A DNA stretch of 64,000 nt from Microbulbifer aggregans (GCF_020524005.1 NZ_JAIVKK010000004.1:434001-498000), one strand, 5' to 3'; shown: positions 26,821 to 35,702, numbered from the stretch's first letter. The notes: generated from the sequence alone by a model not told the origin. Numbers and translations: made by a program.

Positions 26821-26850
26821 AAAGGGCGGATACTTCGGTGTCCGCCCTTT
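26821..26850 (+). terminator. Rho-independent terminator of efp
   Basis: AAAGGGCGGA pairs with TCCGCCCTTT around an inner AC-TTCG-GT tip (UUCG-type tetraloop), about 20 bases past the efp stop. The A/T-rich base of the stem supports both strands. Confidence 0.85.
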
Positions 26851-26894
26851 GTCGTTGTGGGTATTACACACATTGTCCGTAACGAGATGGCGGT

Positions 26895-27000
26895 GAAGTA
26901 CGGGGTGAGGTTTTTCGAAACCGCTGTGTATACATCCCTGTACGCTGCGTCGGAAACATCCGTGTTTCCGACGCTTTCGAAAAACCTCACCCCGCACTTC
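26895..27000 (+). repeat. Nested-hairpin intergenic repeat, copy C
   Basis: The outer arms 26895-26920 and 26975-27000 pair with one mismatch over 26 bases. The inner stem GCGTCGGAAAC (26947-26957) pairs with 26964-26974 around ATCCGT. The core CGCTGTGTATACATCCCTGT differs by one base from copies A and B. It lies between the efp terminator and epmA and fills most of that 273-base gap. Confidence 0.88.
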
Positions 27001-27072
27001 TCCTTCGCTTCGGAGATTGTGGATTGCTAACTAAGCTGAATCATCACGCCAATTCTTTTTTGACGAATGCCT

Positions 27073-28026
27073 ATGTCTGATGCTCTCTGGCGCCCTACCG
27101 CCCCTCTCGACAACCTGCGCTGTCGCGCCAGCCTACTGGCCGATATCCGCCGGTTTTTCAGCGAGCGGGAAGTATTGGAAGTGGAGGTACCGGTGTTGTC
27201 CCGTCGCGCCACCAGTGATCCCCACATTGAATCCATCAGTGCCGAATGCAGCGGCGACAAGGCCTATCTGGCAACCAGCCCGGAATTCGGCCTCAAGCGC
27301 CTGATCGCAGGGGGCTTCGGTGACTGCTATTACCTCGGCAAGGCGTTTCGCAATGGCGAGGCGGGTGGCCGCCACAATCCCGAGTTCACCATGCTGGAGT
27401 GGTATCGCCACGGTTGGGATGACCATCGCCTGATGATCGAGGTGGGAGAGTTGCTGTCACGGTTGCTGAAAATTACCCGGGTCTGCTCCTACAGCTACCG
27501 TGCCCTGTTCCTGCAGATGCTCGGTCTGGATCCGCATCGGGCGACCTTTGCCGAGCTGAAGGCCTGCGTGAGTGAAAAGCTGGAGCTTTCTTTTGAACCG
27601 GCCGGGCGGGATGAGTGCCTGGATCTGCTGATGAGCCACTATATCGAGCCGCGCATGAGTTCCGGGATTACCCTGCTCTATGACTTTCCGGCGAGCCAGG
27701 CGGCGCTGGCGCGGGTGGAAAAGGATGAGCAGGGCGTGCCGGTTGCTCGGCGTTTCGAGGCCTATGTTGGTGGTATGGAACTGGCGAACGGTTACTGGGA
27801 GCTGACCGATGCGGCGGAGCAGTTGCGTCGGTTCGAAGCAGATCAGCGCTATCGGCAGGAGAACGACAAGGCGGTGCGGCCTTTCGAGGATCGTCTTGTT
27901 GAGGCGCTCATCGCCGGGATGCCGGACTGTGCCGGCGTGGCGCTGGGGGTGGATCGGTTGGTGATGCTGGCCTGTAAAGCGGAGCGTATTGAGCAGGTTA
28001 TCGCCTTTCCCATTGACCGCGCCTGA
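27073..28026 (+). CDS. epmA: EF-P lysine lysyltransferase EpmA (GenX/PoxA)
   Basis: The 317-residue protein is a class II lysyl-tRNA synthetase catalytic core without the anticodon-binding domain. It shows the motif 1 region (FFSEREVLEVEVPVLSR), motif 2 (YLGKAFRNGEAGGRHNPEFTMLEWYR) and motif 3 (GVALGVDRLVML). EpmA attaches (R)-beta-lysine to Lys34 of EF-P. The ATG at 27073 gives an N-terminus (MSDALWRP) like that of E. coli; an ATG two codons earlier at 27067 is also possible. It reads in the same direction as efp but is separated from it by a terminator and repeat copy C, so it probably has its own promoter or depends on read-through. Confidence 0.93.
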   Translation: MSDALWRPTAPLDNLRCRASLLADIRRFFSEREVLEVEVPVLSRRATSDPHIESISAECSGDKAYLATSPEFGLKRLIAGGFGDCYYLGKAFRNGEAGGRHNPEFTMLEWYRHGWDDHRLMIEVGELLSRLLKITRVCSYSYRALFLQMLGLDPHRATFAELKACVSEKLELSFEPAGRDECLDLLMSHYIEPRMSSGITLLYDFPASQAALARVEKDEQGVPVARRFEAYVGGMELANGYWELTDAAEQLRRFEADQRYRQENDKAVRPFEDRLVEALIAGMPDCAGVALGVDRLVMLACKAERIEQVIAFPIDRA

Positions 28027-28072
28027 GCGCCGGCAGTCCAGTCAGGGCGGCCGTGTGCCTGCTCCCTGTGGA

Positions 28073-28942
28073 TCAGGTACTGGCGGGGCCGCCGTCCTTA
28101 TCTGTACCCGTGCTCTCCTGTCGCTGGTTCACCTGATGCGCGCCGCCCCGCTCGGGTGTGAAATCGAAGCGCGAAACTTCGCCCACGGCGTAAAAGCCGG
28201 CGTTCAGCCACAGGTCCTGCTGCTCTTCTGCCACCAGCGCCACGGTATGCTTGTGATGGCTGTGGATAACTTCGCCGACCAGATGCTGGAACATGGCAGT
28301 GCCGATTCCGCGCTGTCGATATTCCGGCAGTGTGCCGAGGTCATAGAAGCCGAGGGCATCGGCGGAGGAAAACAGGCTTCCTGTGGCGGCGGGCTTGCCC
28401 TGATACAGACCGATATAAAATTTCAGCCGACTGTATTTGTGCTCCGGCAGCGTTGCGAGCTGCTGGTAAAACTTCTTTATCTGGGCACTTTCGCGCGGGT
28501 TGTCCTGAATCTCCGCGATCAGTTCACCGAAGGCGAGCAGGTCTTCTGCATTGGCGACGGCGCGAATTTCCAGCTCGGGGAGTGGTTTGCCGTCGGCGGC
28601 GAGCTGTTTTACTTCGGCGGCCATGGCAATCAGCGGTGGCTGTTCTACCAGCCCCAATTCTTTCAGCGCTTCGTCGTCCAGTGGCCGGCTGGCACAGTGC
28701 CAGAGGGAAAACGGGCTGTGGCGCTCGGCAAAGTAATCCACCACAAAGCGCTGCAGGATGCGCGGCAGCGCTACGGCATTGCTCACCACCTGGTTAAACC
28801 GGGCGGATAGCAGACCGCTGTCGGTGCGCAGCAGCCCGGTGATTTCCTTGCTTTGCTTGGGGTTGAGCAGATCTGCGCAGTATCCGGCACGGTTTTCCAG
28901 ATTGCGGCAGACGAGATTTTTAGCGCTGAGACTGTATTTCAT
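28073..28942 (-). CDS. GNAT-family N-acetyltransferase
   Basis: The product has 289 residues. The C-terminal half (about 125-265) is a GNAT domain with acetyl-CoA motif A in LPEYRQRGIGTAMFQHLV and a following ALVAEEQQDLWLNAGFYAVGE segment. The N-terminal 120 residues are not recognisable and may set the substrate. The acceptor is unknown. It converges with epmA. The last 25 residues are polar and low in complexity. No clear ribosome-binding site lies before the ATG. Confidence 0.82.
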   Translation of the reverse strand: MKYSLSAKNLVCRNLENRAGYCADLLNPKQSKEITGLLRTDSGLLSARFNQVVSNAVALPRILQRFVVDYFAERHSPFSLWHCASRPLDDEALKELGLVEQPPLIAMAAEVKQLAADGKPLPELEIRAVANAEDLLAFGELIAEIQDNPRESAQIKKFYQQLATLPEHKYSRLKFYIGLYQGKPAATGSLFSSADALGFYDLGTLPEYRQRGIGTAMFQHLVGEVIHSHHKHTVALVAEEQQDLWLNAGFYAVGEVSRFDFTPERGGAHQVNQRQESTGTDKDGGPAST

Positions 28943-29005
28943 GGTTACAGGATAGCTCCGCCGCAGGGGCGCGGTATTGAGTGGATTGCGGAGCTGTCAG
29001 TAATT

Positions 29006-29833
29006 TCAGCCCAACTGATCGACCTGCGACAGGGCACATTGGTTCATCGACAGTGCGGGCTGGTCGCAGCTGGCTTCACCAATCACTTTGGCGGGAACGC
29101 CGGCAACCAGGGATTTTTCCGGTACAGATTTGAGTACCACACTGCCGGAGGCGATCTGCGAGCAACGGCCAATCTCGATATTGCCGAGAATCTTGGTGCC
29201 GGCGCCAATTAGTACGCCGCAGCGTACCTTCGGGTGACGGTCGCCAGATTCCTTGCCGGTACCGCCGAGAGTGACGGACTGCATGATCGAAACATTGTCT
29301 TCCACCACGGCGGTTTCGCCGATGACGATGCCGGTGGCGTGATCCAGCAGTATGCCCTGCCCCAGATGCGCCGCGGGGTGGATATCCACGCCGAATACCA
29401 CCGAGATGCGGTGCTGTACGAACAGCGCCAGCGAGCGGCGGTTCTGCTGCCATAGCCAGTGGGCTACGCGCCAGGCCTGCAGGGCATGGAAGCCTTTGAA
29501 GAACAGGAATGGCTCATAGAGTGAGTGGCAGGCGCTGTCGCGCTGATCGACTGCAAGTAGGTCGGCGCGCGCAGCGGCCGCGATGGTCGGGTCTGCCTGC
29601 AGTGCTTCGTCGATCACTTCGCGAATCAGCAGTGCCGGGGCAACGGCACTGTCGAGCTTGTTCGCGAGATGGAAGCTGAGAGCGGCCTCCATCGAGGTGT
29701 GATTCAGGATGGTCGCATGCAGAAAACTTGCGAGGATCGGTTCCCGCTCGACCTGTACCGCGACGTCTTTGCGGATGCTATTCCACAGCGAGTCTTGCTT
29801 GTCTTGCATGACCTGAGCGTGGCTGTTTTCCAT
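29006..29833 (-). CDS. cysE: Serine O-acetyltransferase
   Basis: The 275-residue protein has the helical N-terminal domain and C-terminal left-handed beta-helix with hexapeptide repeats. Typical segments are VDIHPAAHLGQGILLDHATGIVIGE and the glycine-rich SVTLGGTGKESGDRHPKV. It makes O-acetylserine from serine and acetyl-CoA, the first step of cysteine synthesis. A strong GGAAGGAG site lies six bases before the ATG. The neighbours (GNAT and srkA) are on the same strand but not obviously related in function. Confidence 0.95.
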   Translation of the reverse strand: MENSHAQVMQDKQDSLWNSIRKDVAVQVEREPILASFLHATILNHTSMEAALSFHLANKLDSAVAPALLIREVIDEALQADPTIAAAARADLLAVDQRDSACHSLYEPFLFFKGFHALQAWRVAHWLWQQNRRSLALFVQHRISVVFGVDIHPAAHLGQGILLDHATGIVIGETAVVEDNVSIMQSVTLGGTGKESGDRHPKVRCGVLIGAGTKILGNIEIGRCSQIASGSVVLKSVPEKSLVAGVPAKVIGEASCDQPALSMNQCALSQVDQLG

Positions 29834-29878
29834 GTTTTACTCCTTCCTTTTTCCTGACCGTGTCCCGTCTGCGCGTGG

Positions 29879-30874
29879 CTAAACCGCGCCCAGGGTCAAC
29901 GGGGGCTCCTGCAGCATCGCAAGCTGCTCACGCAGGGCGAGAATATGCTCGGCCCAGTACCGCGGTGTATTAAACCAGGGGAACGCCAGCGGGAATGCCG
30001 GATCCTGCCAGCGCCGCGCGAGCCAGGCCGCGTGGTGCATCTGGCGCAGGCAGCGCAGGGGTTCCACCAGTTGCAGTTGCTGGGGATCGAAAGGGTAGAA
30101 GGTTTCGTAACCTTCCACCACTGCGTCGAGGTAGGCGGTCTGTTCGGCACGATTGCCGGAAATCAACATCCAGATATCCTGGATCGCCGGGCCCTGCATG
30201 CAGTCGTCGAGGTCCACAAACCAGGGGGTGTCGTCGCGCCACAGGAAGTTACCGCTGTGGCAATCGCCGTGCAGGCGCAGGGTTGGCCACTGGCGTTCGA
30301 ATACCGGGGCAATCTTTTCGAGCACGTGGGCGCTTACGGTTTCGTAGGCCTCCCGGTTTTCCCGCGGCAGGAAATCGCCACCGAGGATGAACTCGCGGCT
30401 TTCGACTGCGAAAGTCTGTAGTGAAAGCGCGCGGCGGTGTTCAAACGGTCGCGCGGCGCCGATAGCGTGAATGCGCCCGAGCATGGTGCCCACCTGCTCC
30501 AGGTGGTCGAAATTATCCAGTTCCACCTGGCGTCCACCGCGGCGGGGGAACAGCGCAAAGCGGAAGCCGTGTGCCTCATGCAGCGTATCGCCATTGATTT
30601 CCAGCGGCGCCACCACAGATACCTCGGCGTCGACCAGTTCGCGGGAAAACTGATGCTCCTCGCGGATCTGCGCATCGGTCCAGCGTTCGGGGCGGTAGAA
30701 TTTGGCAATCAGCGGTTGGGATTCGTCAATGCCTACCTGATAGACACGGTTTTCGTAACTGTTGAGGGGGAAAATTCGTGCGTCGGACAGCAGACCGACA
30801 CTTTCCACGCAGTCGATTACGGTATCTGGTGTCAGGGAATCGTAGGGGTGCTGGCTTTCTGACATATCGTACAT
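29879..30874 (-). CDS. srkA: Stress response kinase A (YihE family)
   Basis: The 331-residue protein matches SrkA closely from memory: NSYENRVYQ near the start, KFYRPERWTDAQIREEHQF, the catalytic LRLHGDCHSGNFLWRD and the metal-binding WFVDLDDCMQGPAIQD motif. It is an aminoglycoside-phosphotransferase-like Ser/Thr kinase that counters toxin-mediated and envelope stress. Two starts are possible, ATG 30874 (MYDMSESQ) or ATG 30865 (MSESQ). It lies 45 bases before cysE and may be co-transcribed with it. A DUF4242 gene precedes it on the same strand. Confidence 0.92.
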   Translation of the reverse strand: MYDMSESQHPYDSLTPDTVIDCVESVGLLSDARIFPLNSYENRVYQVGIDESQPLIAKFYRPERWTDAQIREEHQFSRELVDAEVSVVAPLEINGDTLHEAHGFRFALFPRRGGRQVELDNFDHLEQVGTMLGRIHAIGAARPFEHRRALSLQTFAVESREFILGGDFLPRENREAYETVSAHVLEKIAPVFERQWPTLRLHGDCHSGNFLWRDDTPWFVDLDDCMQGPAIQDIWMLISGNRAEQTAYLDAVVEGYETFYPFDPQQLQLVEPLRCLRQMHHAAWLARRWQDPAFPLAFPWFNTPRYWAEHILALREQLAMLQEPPLTLGAV

Positions 30875-31007
30875 CGCGCTTGTGGCCGGCTGGGAAGCGC
30901 ATGCTAACTCGCCGTCTCTGGCAGCACAATCAAAGCGCGCGTGTGGGCGGAAGCCTGTGGCCGGCCAAACTGCGGACGGCCTCAGGAAGGCTGCAACTGT
31001 GGACGTG

Positions 31008-31343
31008 TCAGTCCGCGGTTTGCGGGCCGATGATTCCGCTGACTTCGACGATCTTGTCCGCGGGGAAACCGCCGAGCTTGGCGTGCTTGGCAATGATTTC
31101 CTTGTTCGGGGCTTTGTACACGCAGTAGAACTTGTCTTCCGCGACGTAGCTTTGTTGCCACTGGATTTCCGGACCCAGGGAATCGAGCACTGCGCGGGAC
31201 TTCTGCGAGATGGCTTTGAGTTCCTCGGCGGTCAGCTGCTGGGCACCGGGGATGGTGCGTTCAATGATGTACTGATGGTTTTCAGCGGCAAATGTGGTGG
31301 CACTGGCAAGTAACAGAATGAAGGCTGTGAGTGAGCTGCGCAT
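31008..31343 (-). CDS. Exported DUF4242-family protein
   Basis: The product has 111 residues: a Sec signal (MRSSLTAFILLLASATTFA) then a single ferredoxin-like DUF4242 domain with YIIERTIPG near its start, QSYVAEDKFYCVYKAP in the middle and ADKIVEVSGIIGPQ at the end. The family includes a Streptomyces nickel-binding protein, SCO4226; here His24 of the exported chain and Cys74 are candidate ligands, but no function is shown. GGAG lies upstream of the ATG. It is divergent from the CadC-type regulator, 212 bases away. Confidence 0.75.
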   Translation of the reverse strand: MRSSLTAFILLLASATTFAAENHQYIIERTIPGAQQLTAEELKAISQKSRAVLDSLGPEIQWQQSYVAEDKFYCVYKAPNKEIIAKHAKLGGFPADKIVEVSGIIGPQTAD

Positions 31344-31555
31344 GGTCAGTTTCTCCTTTGGTTTTGAGGTAGAGCGGCCGCCGGCGTTGTGCCTGAGGCC
31401 TGTGGACTATCCAAGCAGCCCGGCTGCGAACCGGCAATGAACCGCCTCTGAACCTTTACCTGAACGGAGATATCCCGTTAAATCAATTGCTTAGCTGTAC
31501 ACATGAACTGCACCCGAGGTGCGGGGTGCACCACGGAATGAATCGGGTGTGGTGT

Positions 31556-33400
31556 ATGACGACACAGCGCTTTGGCGAATTTGAGCTCGACCACGAAAAT
31601 CACCGTTTATTGAAGCGGGGCAGGCCGGTGGCTATTCAGGAATTGCCACTGCGATTGCTTGCGCTGCTGGTGGCCCGCGCCGGCGACCTGGTCTCGCGGG
31701 ACGAACTCTTCCAGTATTTCTGGCCGGATGATTCTTCCGGCATTCTCGACGACAACCTCAATACCCTGGTGCGAAAACTGCGCCAGGCGCTCAACGATTC
31801 CGCGCGCAGCTCGCGTTTTGTCGAAACGGTCCCAAAGCAGGGCTATCGCTTTATTGCGCCGGTTATATCTGAAGAGATTGCACCAGCAGCGCCAGAGGTT
31901 GCCAGGCCGGTGGTGCCGGGGCGGTGGAAATACATTGCCGCCGCGGCCTTTGTACTGGTTGCCGCTGTCAGCGCGCTGTATCTCTCGGTGCAGTCCATAT
32001 CCGACCGGGGTGAAACACGCAGAAATTTTGGCTCGGTGGCGGTCATGCCGTTCGTGAATGCGAGCGAAAACAACCAGCGTGACTATTTTGGCGACGGGCT
32101 TGCGGATGACATTCTCAACCGTCTGTCCGGGTTCCCGGGATTGCGTGTGGTATCGCGGACATCGTCCTTTGCGCTGCGGGAAACCGCCCTCGATGCCCGA
32201 AGCATTGGCGAACGCCTGAAATCCGATGCGCTGGTGGAGGGCAGTGTGCGCCGTGACGGAGAACAGCTGCGCATCAATGTGCGGCTGATCGATACGGAAA
32301 ATGGCTACCAGCTGTGGGCGCGGAGTTACCAGCGGGAACTGACGGACATTTTTGCCGTGCAGGAAGAGATCGCGCTGGAAATTGCCAGCGCCCTCGCCGG
32401 CGAATTGCAGGACGGGGAAGAAATTACCCATGTGCGTATTGATCCTGCGGCCTACGACAATTATCTCAAGGGACGCTTTTTCTGGCACAAACGCTCGAAC
32501 CACGACCTGAGCGCCGCGGTACAGTTTTTCGAAGACGCCATTGGCCTGGCACCAGATTATGCGCCGGCCTGGGCGGGGCTCGCAGATGCCTTCGCAGTGC
32601 TGGGCTTTTACGATTACATGGCGCCGTCGGAGGCGTTCACCCGGGCCAAGGGCGCTGCCCGCAGGGCCCTGCAACTGGACCCCCGCAATGCATCGGCGGA
32701 GGCGAACCTGGGCTATGTGGCGCTCTACTACGACTGGGACTTCGAAGAGGCGGAAGCGCGCTTCCTGCAGGCGATTGCCATCAACCCGGATTCATCCAAG
32801 GCGCACCAGTGGTATGCAAACCTGCTGGTGGCCGCCGGTCGTTTCGACGAGGCCGAGCGGGAAATGCGCCGCGCCACCGAGCTGGATCCCCTGTCGCTGA
32901 TTGCCAATGCAGCGCTGGGCTGGGTGCTCTATCACGCCGGTGCCCACGAGTCTGCCCTGAACCAGCTGGCCCTGGCCCAGGAGTTGAATCCGGACTTTGA
33001 GCTGGTATACCTGTGGCGCGGCTGGACCATGGAAATGCAGGGGGATTACCCGGGGGCGGTTGCCTCGCTGCGGGAAAATGTCGCGCGTTCCGGCGGTAGT
33101 GGGATCGGCATTGCGGCGCTGGCACGTGCTCTGGCGCTAAAAGGGGAGCAGGGAGATCGGGAGGAAGCGCGCGGGTTACTTGCGGATCTGCAGGCATCTG
33201 GTGAATACCAGCCGTCCTATGAGATCGCCCGGGCATATTTGGCTCTGGACGAGTTGGCGCTGGCGGGGGAATGGCTGGAACGGGCACTGGAGCAGCGCTC
33301 CCACTCCATGGTGTTTCTGGACGTGGACCCGCAGATGGCGGCTTTCCGCGAGTCTCCGGCGTATCCGGCGCTGGCGGCCAGGGTATTCAGCGAACGCTGA
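31556..33400 (+). CDS. CadC-type membrane transcription regulator with TolB-like and TPR domains
   Basis: The 614-residue product begins with an OmpR/CadC winged-helix domain (FGEFELDHENHRLLKRG, DNLNTLVRKLRQAL, FVETVPKQGYRF), then one membrane segment (YIAAAAFVLVAAVSALYLSV, near residues 133-152). A TolB-N-like periplasmic part follows (SVAVMPFVNASENNQRDYFGDGLADDIL), and then several TPRs to the end. It is a one-component regulator that would sense an envelope or periplasmic cue and bind DNA on the inner side. ATG 31556 is chosen; ATG 31538 is also possible. Targets are unknown, the divergent DUF4242 gene being one candidate. Confidence 0.87.
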   Translation: MTTQRFGEFELDHENHRLLKRGRPVAIQELPLRLLALLVARAGDLVSRDELFQYFWPDDSSGILDDNLNTLVRKLRQALNDSARSSRFVETVPKQGYRFIAPVISEEIAPAAPEVARPVVPGRWKYIAAAAFVLVAAVSALYLSVQSISDRGETRRNFGSVAVMPFVNASENNQRDYFGDGLADDILNRLSGFPGLRVVSRTSSFALRETALDARSIGERLKSDALVEGSVRRDGEQLRINVRLIDTENGYQLWARSYQRELTDIFAVQEEIALEIASALAGELQDGEEITHVRIDPAAYDNYLKGRFFWHKRSNHDLSAAVQFFEDAIGLAPDYAPAWAGLADAFAVLGFYDYMAPSEAFTRAKGAARRALQLDPRNASAEANLGYVALYYDWDFEEAEARFLQAIAINPDSSKAHQWYANLLVAAGRFDEAEREMRRATELDPLSLIANAALGWVLYHAGAHESALNQLALAQELNPDFELVYLWRGWTMEMQGDYPGAVASLRENVARSGGSGIGIAALARALALKGEQGDREEARGLLADLQASGEYQPSYEIARAYLALDELALAGEWLERALEQRSHSMVFLDVDPQMAAFRESPAYPALAARVFSER

Positions 33401-33420
33401 ATTCCAAGGTGTTTGATACA

Positions 33421-33445
33421 AGCCAGCCCCGATTGGGGGCTGGCT
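33421..33445 (+). terminator. Hairpin after the CadC-type gene
   Basis: AGCCAGCCCC pairs with GGGGCTGGCT around GATTG, 20 bases past the stop. No U-run follows. Confidence 0.55.
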
Positions 33446-33490
33446 CGATAGTGCCCCCAATGCTGTTCTCTTAACCCAGCCATGGGCGAA

Positions 33491-33604
33491 GGCGGTGATA
33501 GCGGGTGCGGTCTTTCGAGACCTTCTGCGACAGGGATGTCGCGGAAGAGCCCCCATGGATGGGTTTACGGCGTGTCTCGTAAGACCGCACCCGCTAGCAC
33601 CGCC
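33491..33604 (-). repeat. Nested-hairpin intergenic repeat, copy D (diverged)
   Basis: The outer arms 33491-33520 and 33575-33604 pair with two mismatches over 30 bases. The inner stem CTTCTGCGAC (33522-33531) pairs, with one G-T wobble, with 33538-33547 around AGGGAT. On the minus strand the core (CGCCGTAAACCCATCCATGG) resembles that of copies A-C but has diverged. It lies between two convergent genes. Confidence 0.8.
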
Positions 33605-33637
33605 GCCACTGGATCATTTAAGTGAACAGCAACGTGC

Positions 33638-34783
33638 TTATATTGCGACTTTTTCCAGCGCCAGGCTGCCGATGGAATAGCCCGCACCGAAGGAGCAGAT
33701 CACACCCTTGCTGCCCACTGGCAGGTCGTCGCTGTACAGGTTGAACGCGATCACCGAACCGGCGGAAGCGGTATTGGCGTAGGTGTCGAGAACAATGGGC
33801 GCGCGCTCGATAGATGCTTCATCACCCATCAGCTTTTTCGCGATCAGGTTGTTCATATTGATATTCGCCTGGTGCAGCCACCAGCGATCGATGCTGCCGG
33901 GCTCCACGCCGATCTCCTGTACCTGGTTTTCCAGATGCGCCGCTGCCATCGGGCAGACTTCCTTGAACACCTTGCGTCCGTTCTGGCGGAACAGTTTCCC
34001 GGCACCGAATGGGTCAACATCCTCAGCGCGGGCTACATAGCCGAAGTTGGAGCGGATATTGTTGGAGAATACGGTCTTGGCTTTGGTGCCGAGCACTTCC
34101 CAGGCGGTTTCCGCGTTGCAGGCCTCGCGGCGCTCAACCACGCTGGCCACAGCGACATCACCAAAAATGAAGTGGCTGTCGCGGTCGGTGTAATCTACCT
34201 GCGGGGTGGTCAATTCCGGGCTGATCACCAGCACTGCGCGCGCAGAACCGGAGCTGATCGTATCCACGGCCCGCTGCAGGGCGAAGGTCGCGGAAGAACA
34301 GGCCACTTCCATATCAAAGGCAAAGCCGTCGATTCCGAGTTCACCCTGAATCTCGATAGCGATGGCGGGGTAGGCGCGCTGCAGGTAAGAAGCGCTGACA
34401 ATCACCGCATCGATGTCTTCCGGCTTCTTGTTGGCTTTTTCCAGTGCGAGCTTTGCAGCTTTCAGCCCCATTTCTGCCTGCAGGCTGAGCTCGTCGTCAC
34501 CGCGCTCTGGCAGGTAGGGACGCATGCGCTCGGGGTCGATAATGCCTTCCTTGGAGACCACATAGCGGCTCTTGATACCGGAGGCTTTCTCAATGAACTC
34601 GGCGGAGGAGAAGGGCTTGGCCTCCATCTCGCCGGCTTCGATGGCAGCGGCGTTGTCGCGATTGTACTTTTCCGCATAGGTGTTCATGGCGGCGACCAGC
34701 TCTTCGTTGCTGATGGCTTCTGGCGGCGTCCACAGGCCGGTGCCGCTGATGACGATGCCGCGGGGCATTTTGTATTCACTCAT
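33638..34783 (-). CDS. FabH-like beta-ketoacyl-ACP synthase III
   Basis: The 381-residue thiolase-fold enzyme has a complete KAS III triad: Cys162 (VACSSATFA), His304 (WWLHQAN) and Asn337 (TYANTASAG). It is longer than housekeeping FabH (about 320) because of an insert near residues 30-60. In this it resembles, from memory, Pseudomonas PA3286, which feeds beta-oxidation intermediates into fatty acid synthesis. No fab genes adjoin it. The start at ATG 34783 (MSEYKMPRGIVISGTG) is preferred over an upstream ATG at 34816. It converges with the CadC-type gene across repeat copy D. Confidence 0.88.
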   Translation of the reverse strand: MSEYKMPRGIVISGTGLWTPPEAISNEELVAAMNTYAEKYNRDNAAAIEAGEMEAKPFSSAEFIEKASGIKSRYVVSKEGIIDPERMRPYLPERGDDELSLQAEMGLKAAKLALEKANKKPEDIDAVIVSASYLQRAYPAIAIEIQGELGIDGFAFDMEVACSSATFALQRAVDTISSGSARAVLVISPELTTPQVDYTDRDSHFIFGDVAVASVVERREACNAETAWEVLGTKAKTVFSNNIRSNFGYVARAEDVDPFGAGKLFRQNGRKVFKEVCPMAAAHLENQVQEIGVEPGSIDRWWLHQANINMNNLIAKKLMGDEASIERAPIVLDTYANTASAGSVIAFNLYSDDLPVGSKGVICSFGAGYSIGSLALEKVAI

Positions 34784-34920
34784 CGTTACTTCATCCTGTG
34801 TGTCGCGCCTGGCCACAGCCGGGCGACCTACTACTTTAACGTTAGCAGCCTGTATACGCAGTGATCACTTGGCCACAAAGGGCGGCTATTGTGACGCCAA
34901 GGACCACCACGGTCTAGAAA

Positions 34921-34938
34921 CCGGTACCCGGGTACCGG
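34921..34938 (-). terminator. Palindromic hairpin after comF
   Basis: CCGGTACCCGGGTACCGG is a perfect 18-base palindrome 28 bases past the comF stop, followed on the minus strand by TTTCTAG. It fits a weak terminator and otherwise fills the 183-base gap to the FabH-like gene. Confidence 0.5.
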
Positions 34939-34966
34939 GTGGATGCAGGGGCAGACTGGAAAACAC

Positions 34967-35668
34967 CTAGGGCGTTCTGGCCAGTGCGTAAGTACTAACC
35001 AATCGTGCCCCGGCAGTCAGCAGGGTTGCGGAGGCCGCTTCCAGAGAGGCGCCGGTGGTGATGACGTCGTCCACCAGGCCAATATGCCGACCTTTGACGG
35101 CATTCGATGCGGCGAAGCTTCGTGACAGGTTTTTCAAACGCTCTTCCCGCTTCAGCTGTTGCTGGCTGCCGGTAAATACGGCTTTTCGGAGCAGCCTGTT
35201 ATTTACCGGTATTTGCCAGCGACGGCCCCAGATATCGGCGATCAGTTGTGCCTGGTTATAGCCGCGAGCGAGCTGGCGGCGCCAGTGCAGTGGCATCGGC
35301 ACCAGCAGGTCGGGGCGGTTGTCGCGTGAGACGGCGGGCGCCAGCTGCTGCGCTGCAACCTCGGCAAGCGTACGTCCGGCGGTCAGGTCTGCGCGATATT
35401 TAAAGCGCTGGATCAGCTGCGCTACCGGGTAGGCGTAATACCAGCAGGCGTGGCAGGAACTGTTGGATGGCGGCTGCCGCAGGCAGCGGGGACAGAGCGT
35501 GTCAGTGGCCGTCGCCAGCGGTAGTGCGCACTGTTGGCAGGCTTGCCCGAGGTGTGGCAGTTCGTGGCGGCAGGGAGCGCAGGTGCCGCAGGCGTCGGCC
35601 TCCGCGGCATTACAGAGCAGGCAGCGGGTGAGTCTGCGTTGCAGCTGGTTTGCGATAAACGTGAACAA
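34967..35668 (-). CDS. comF: ComF-family phosphoribosyltransferase-like protein
   Basis: The 233-residue protein has a Cys-rich zinc-ribbon start (CLLC, CGTCAPC, CQQC and CPRC within the first 65 residues) and a PRTase domain with GLVDDVITTGASL. ComF homologues take part in DNA uptake during transformation. The start is a TTG at 35666-35668 with a strong GGGAGG about eight bases upstream. In many gammaproteobacteria this gene lies beside bioB or gntX-like loci, and here it is divergent from bioB with the BirA-like operator between. Confidence 0.88.
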   Translation of the reverse strand: MFTFIANQLQRRLTRCLLCNAAEADACGTCAPCRHELPHLGQACQQCALPLATATDTLCPRCLRQPPSNSSCHACWYYAYPVAQLIQRFKYRADLTAGRTLAEVAAQQLAPAVSRDNRPDLLVPMPLHWRRQLARGYNQAQLIADIWGRRWQIPVNNRLLRKAVFTGSQQQLKREERLKNLSRSFAASNAVKGRHIGLVDDVITTGASLEAASATLLTAGARLVSTYALARTP

Positions 35669-35702
35669 CCGGGCTCCCTCCCTGGGTATCTCACAAAATG
35701 AC

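Noticed and set aside
34921-34938. Palindrome as a restriction or transposon footprint
   Set aside because: CCGGTACCCGGGTACCGG is more simply read as the terminator hairpin of comF; there is no target duplication or element end nearby.
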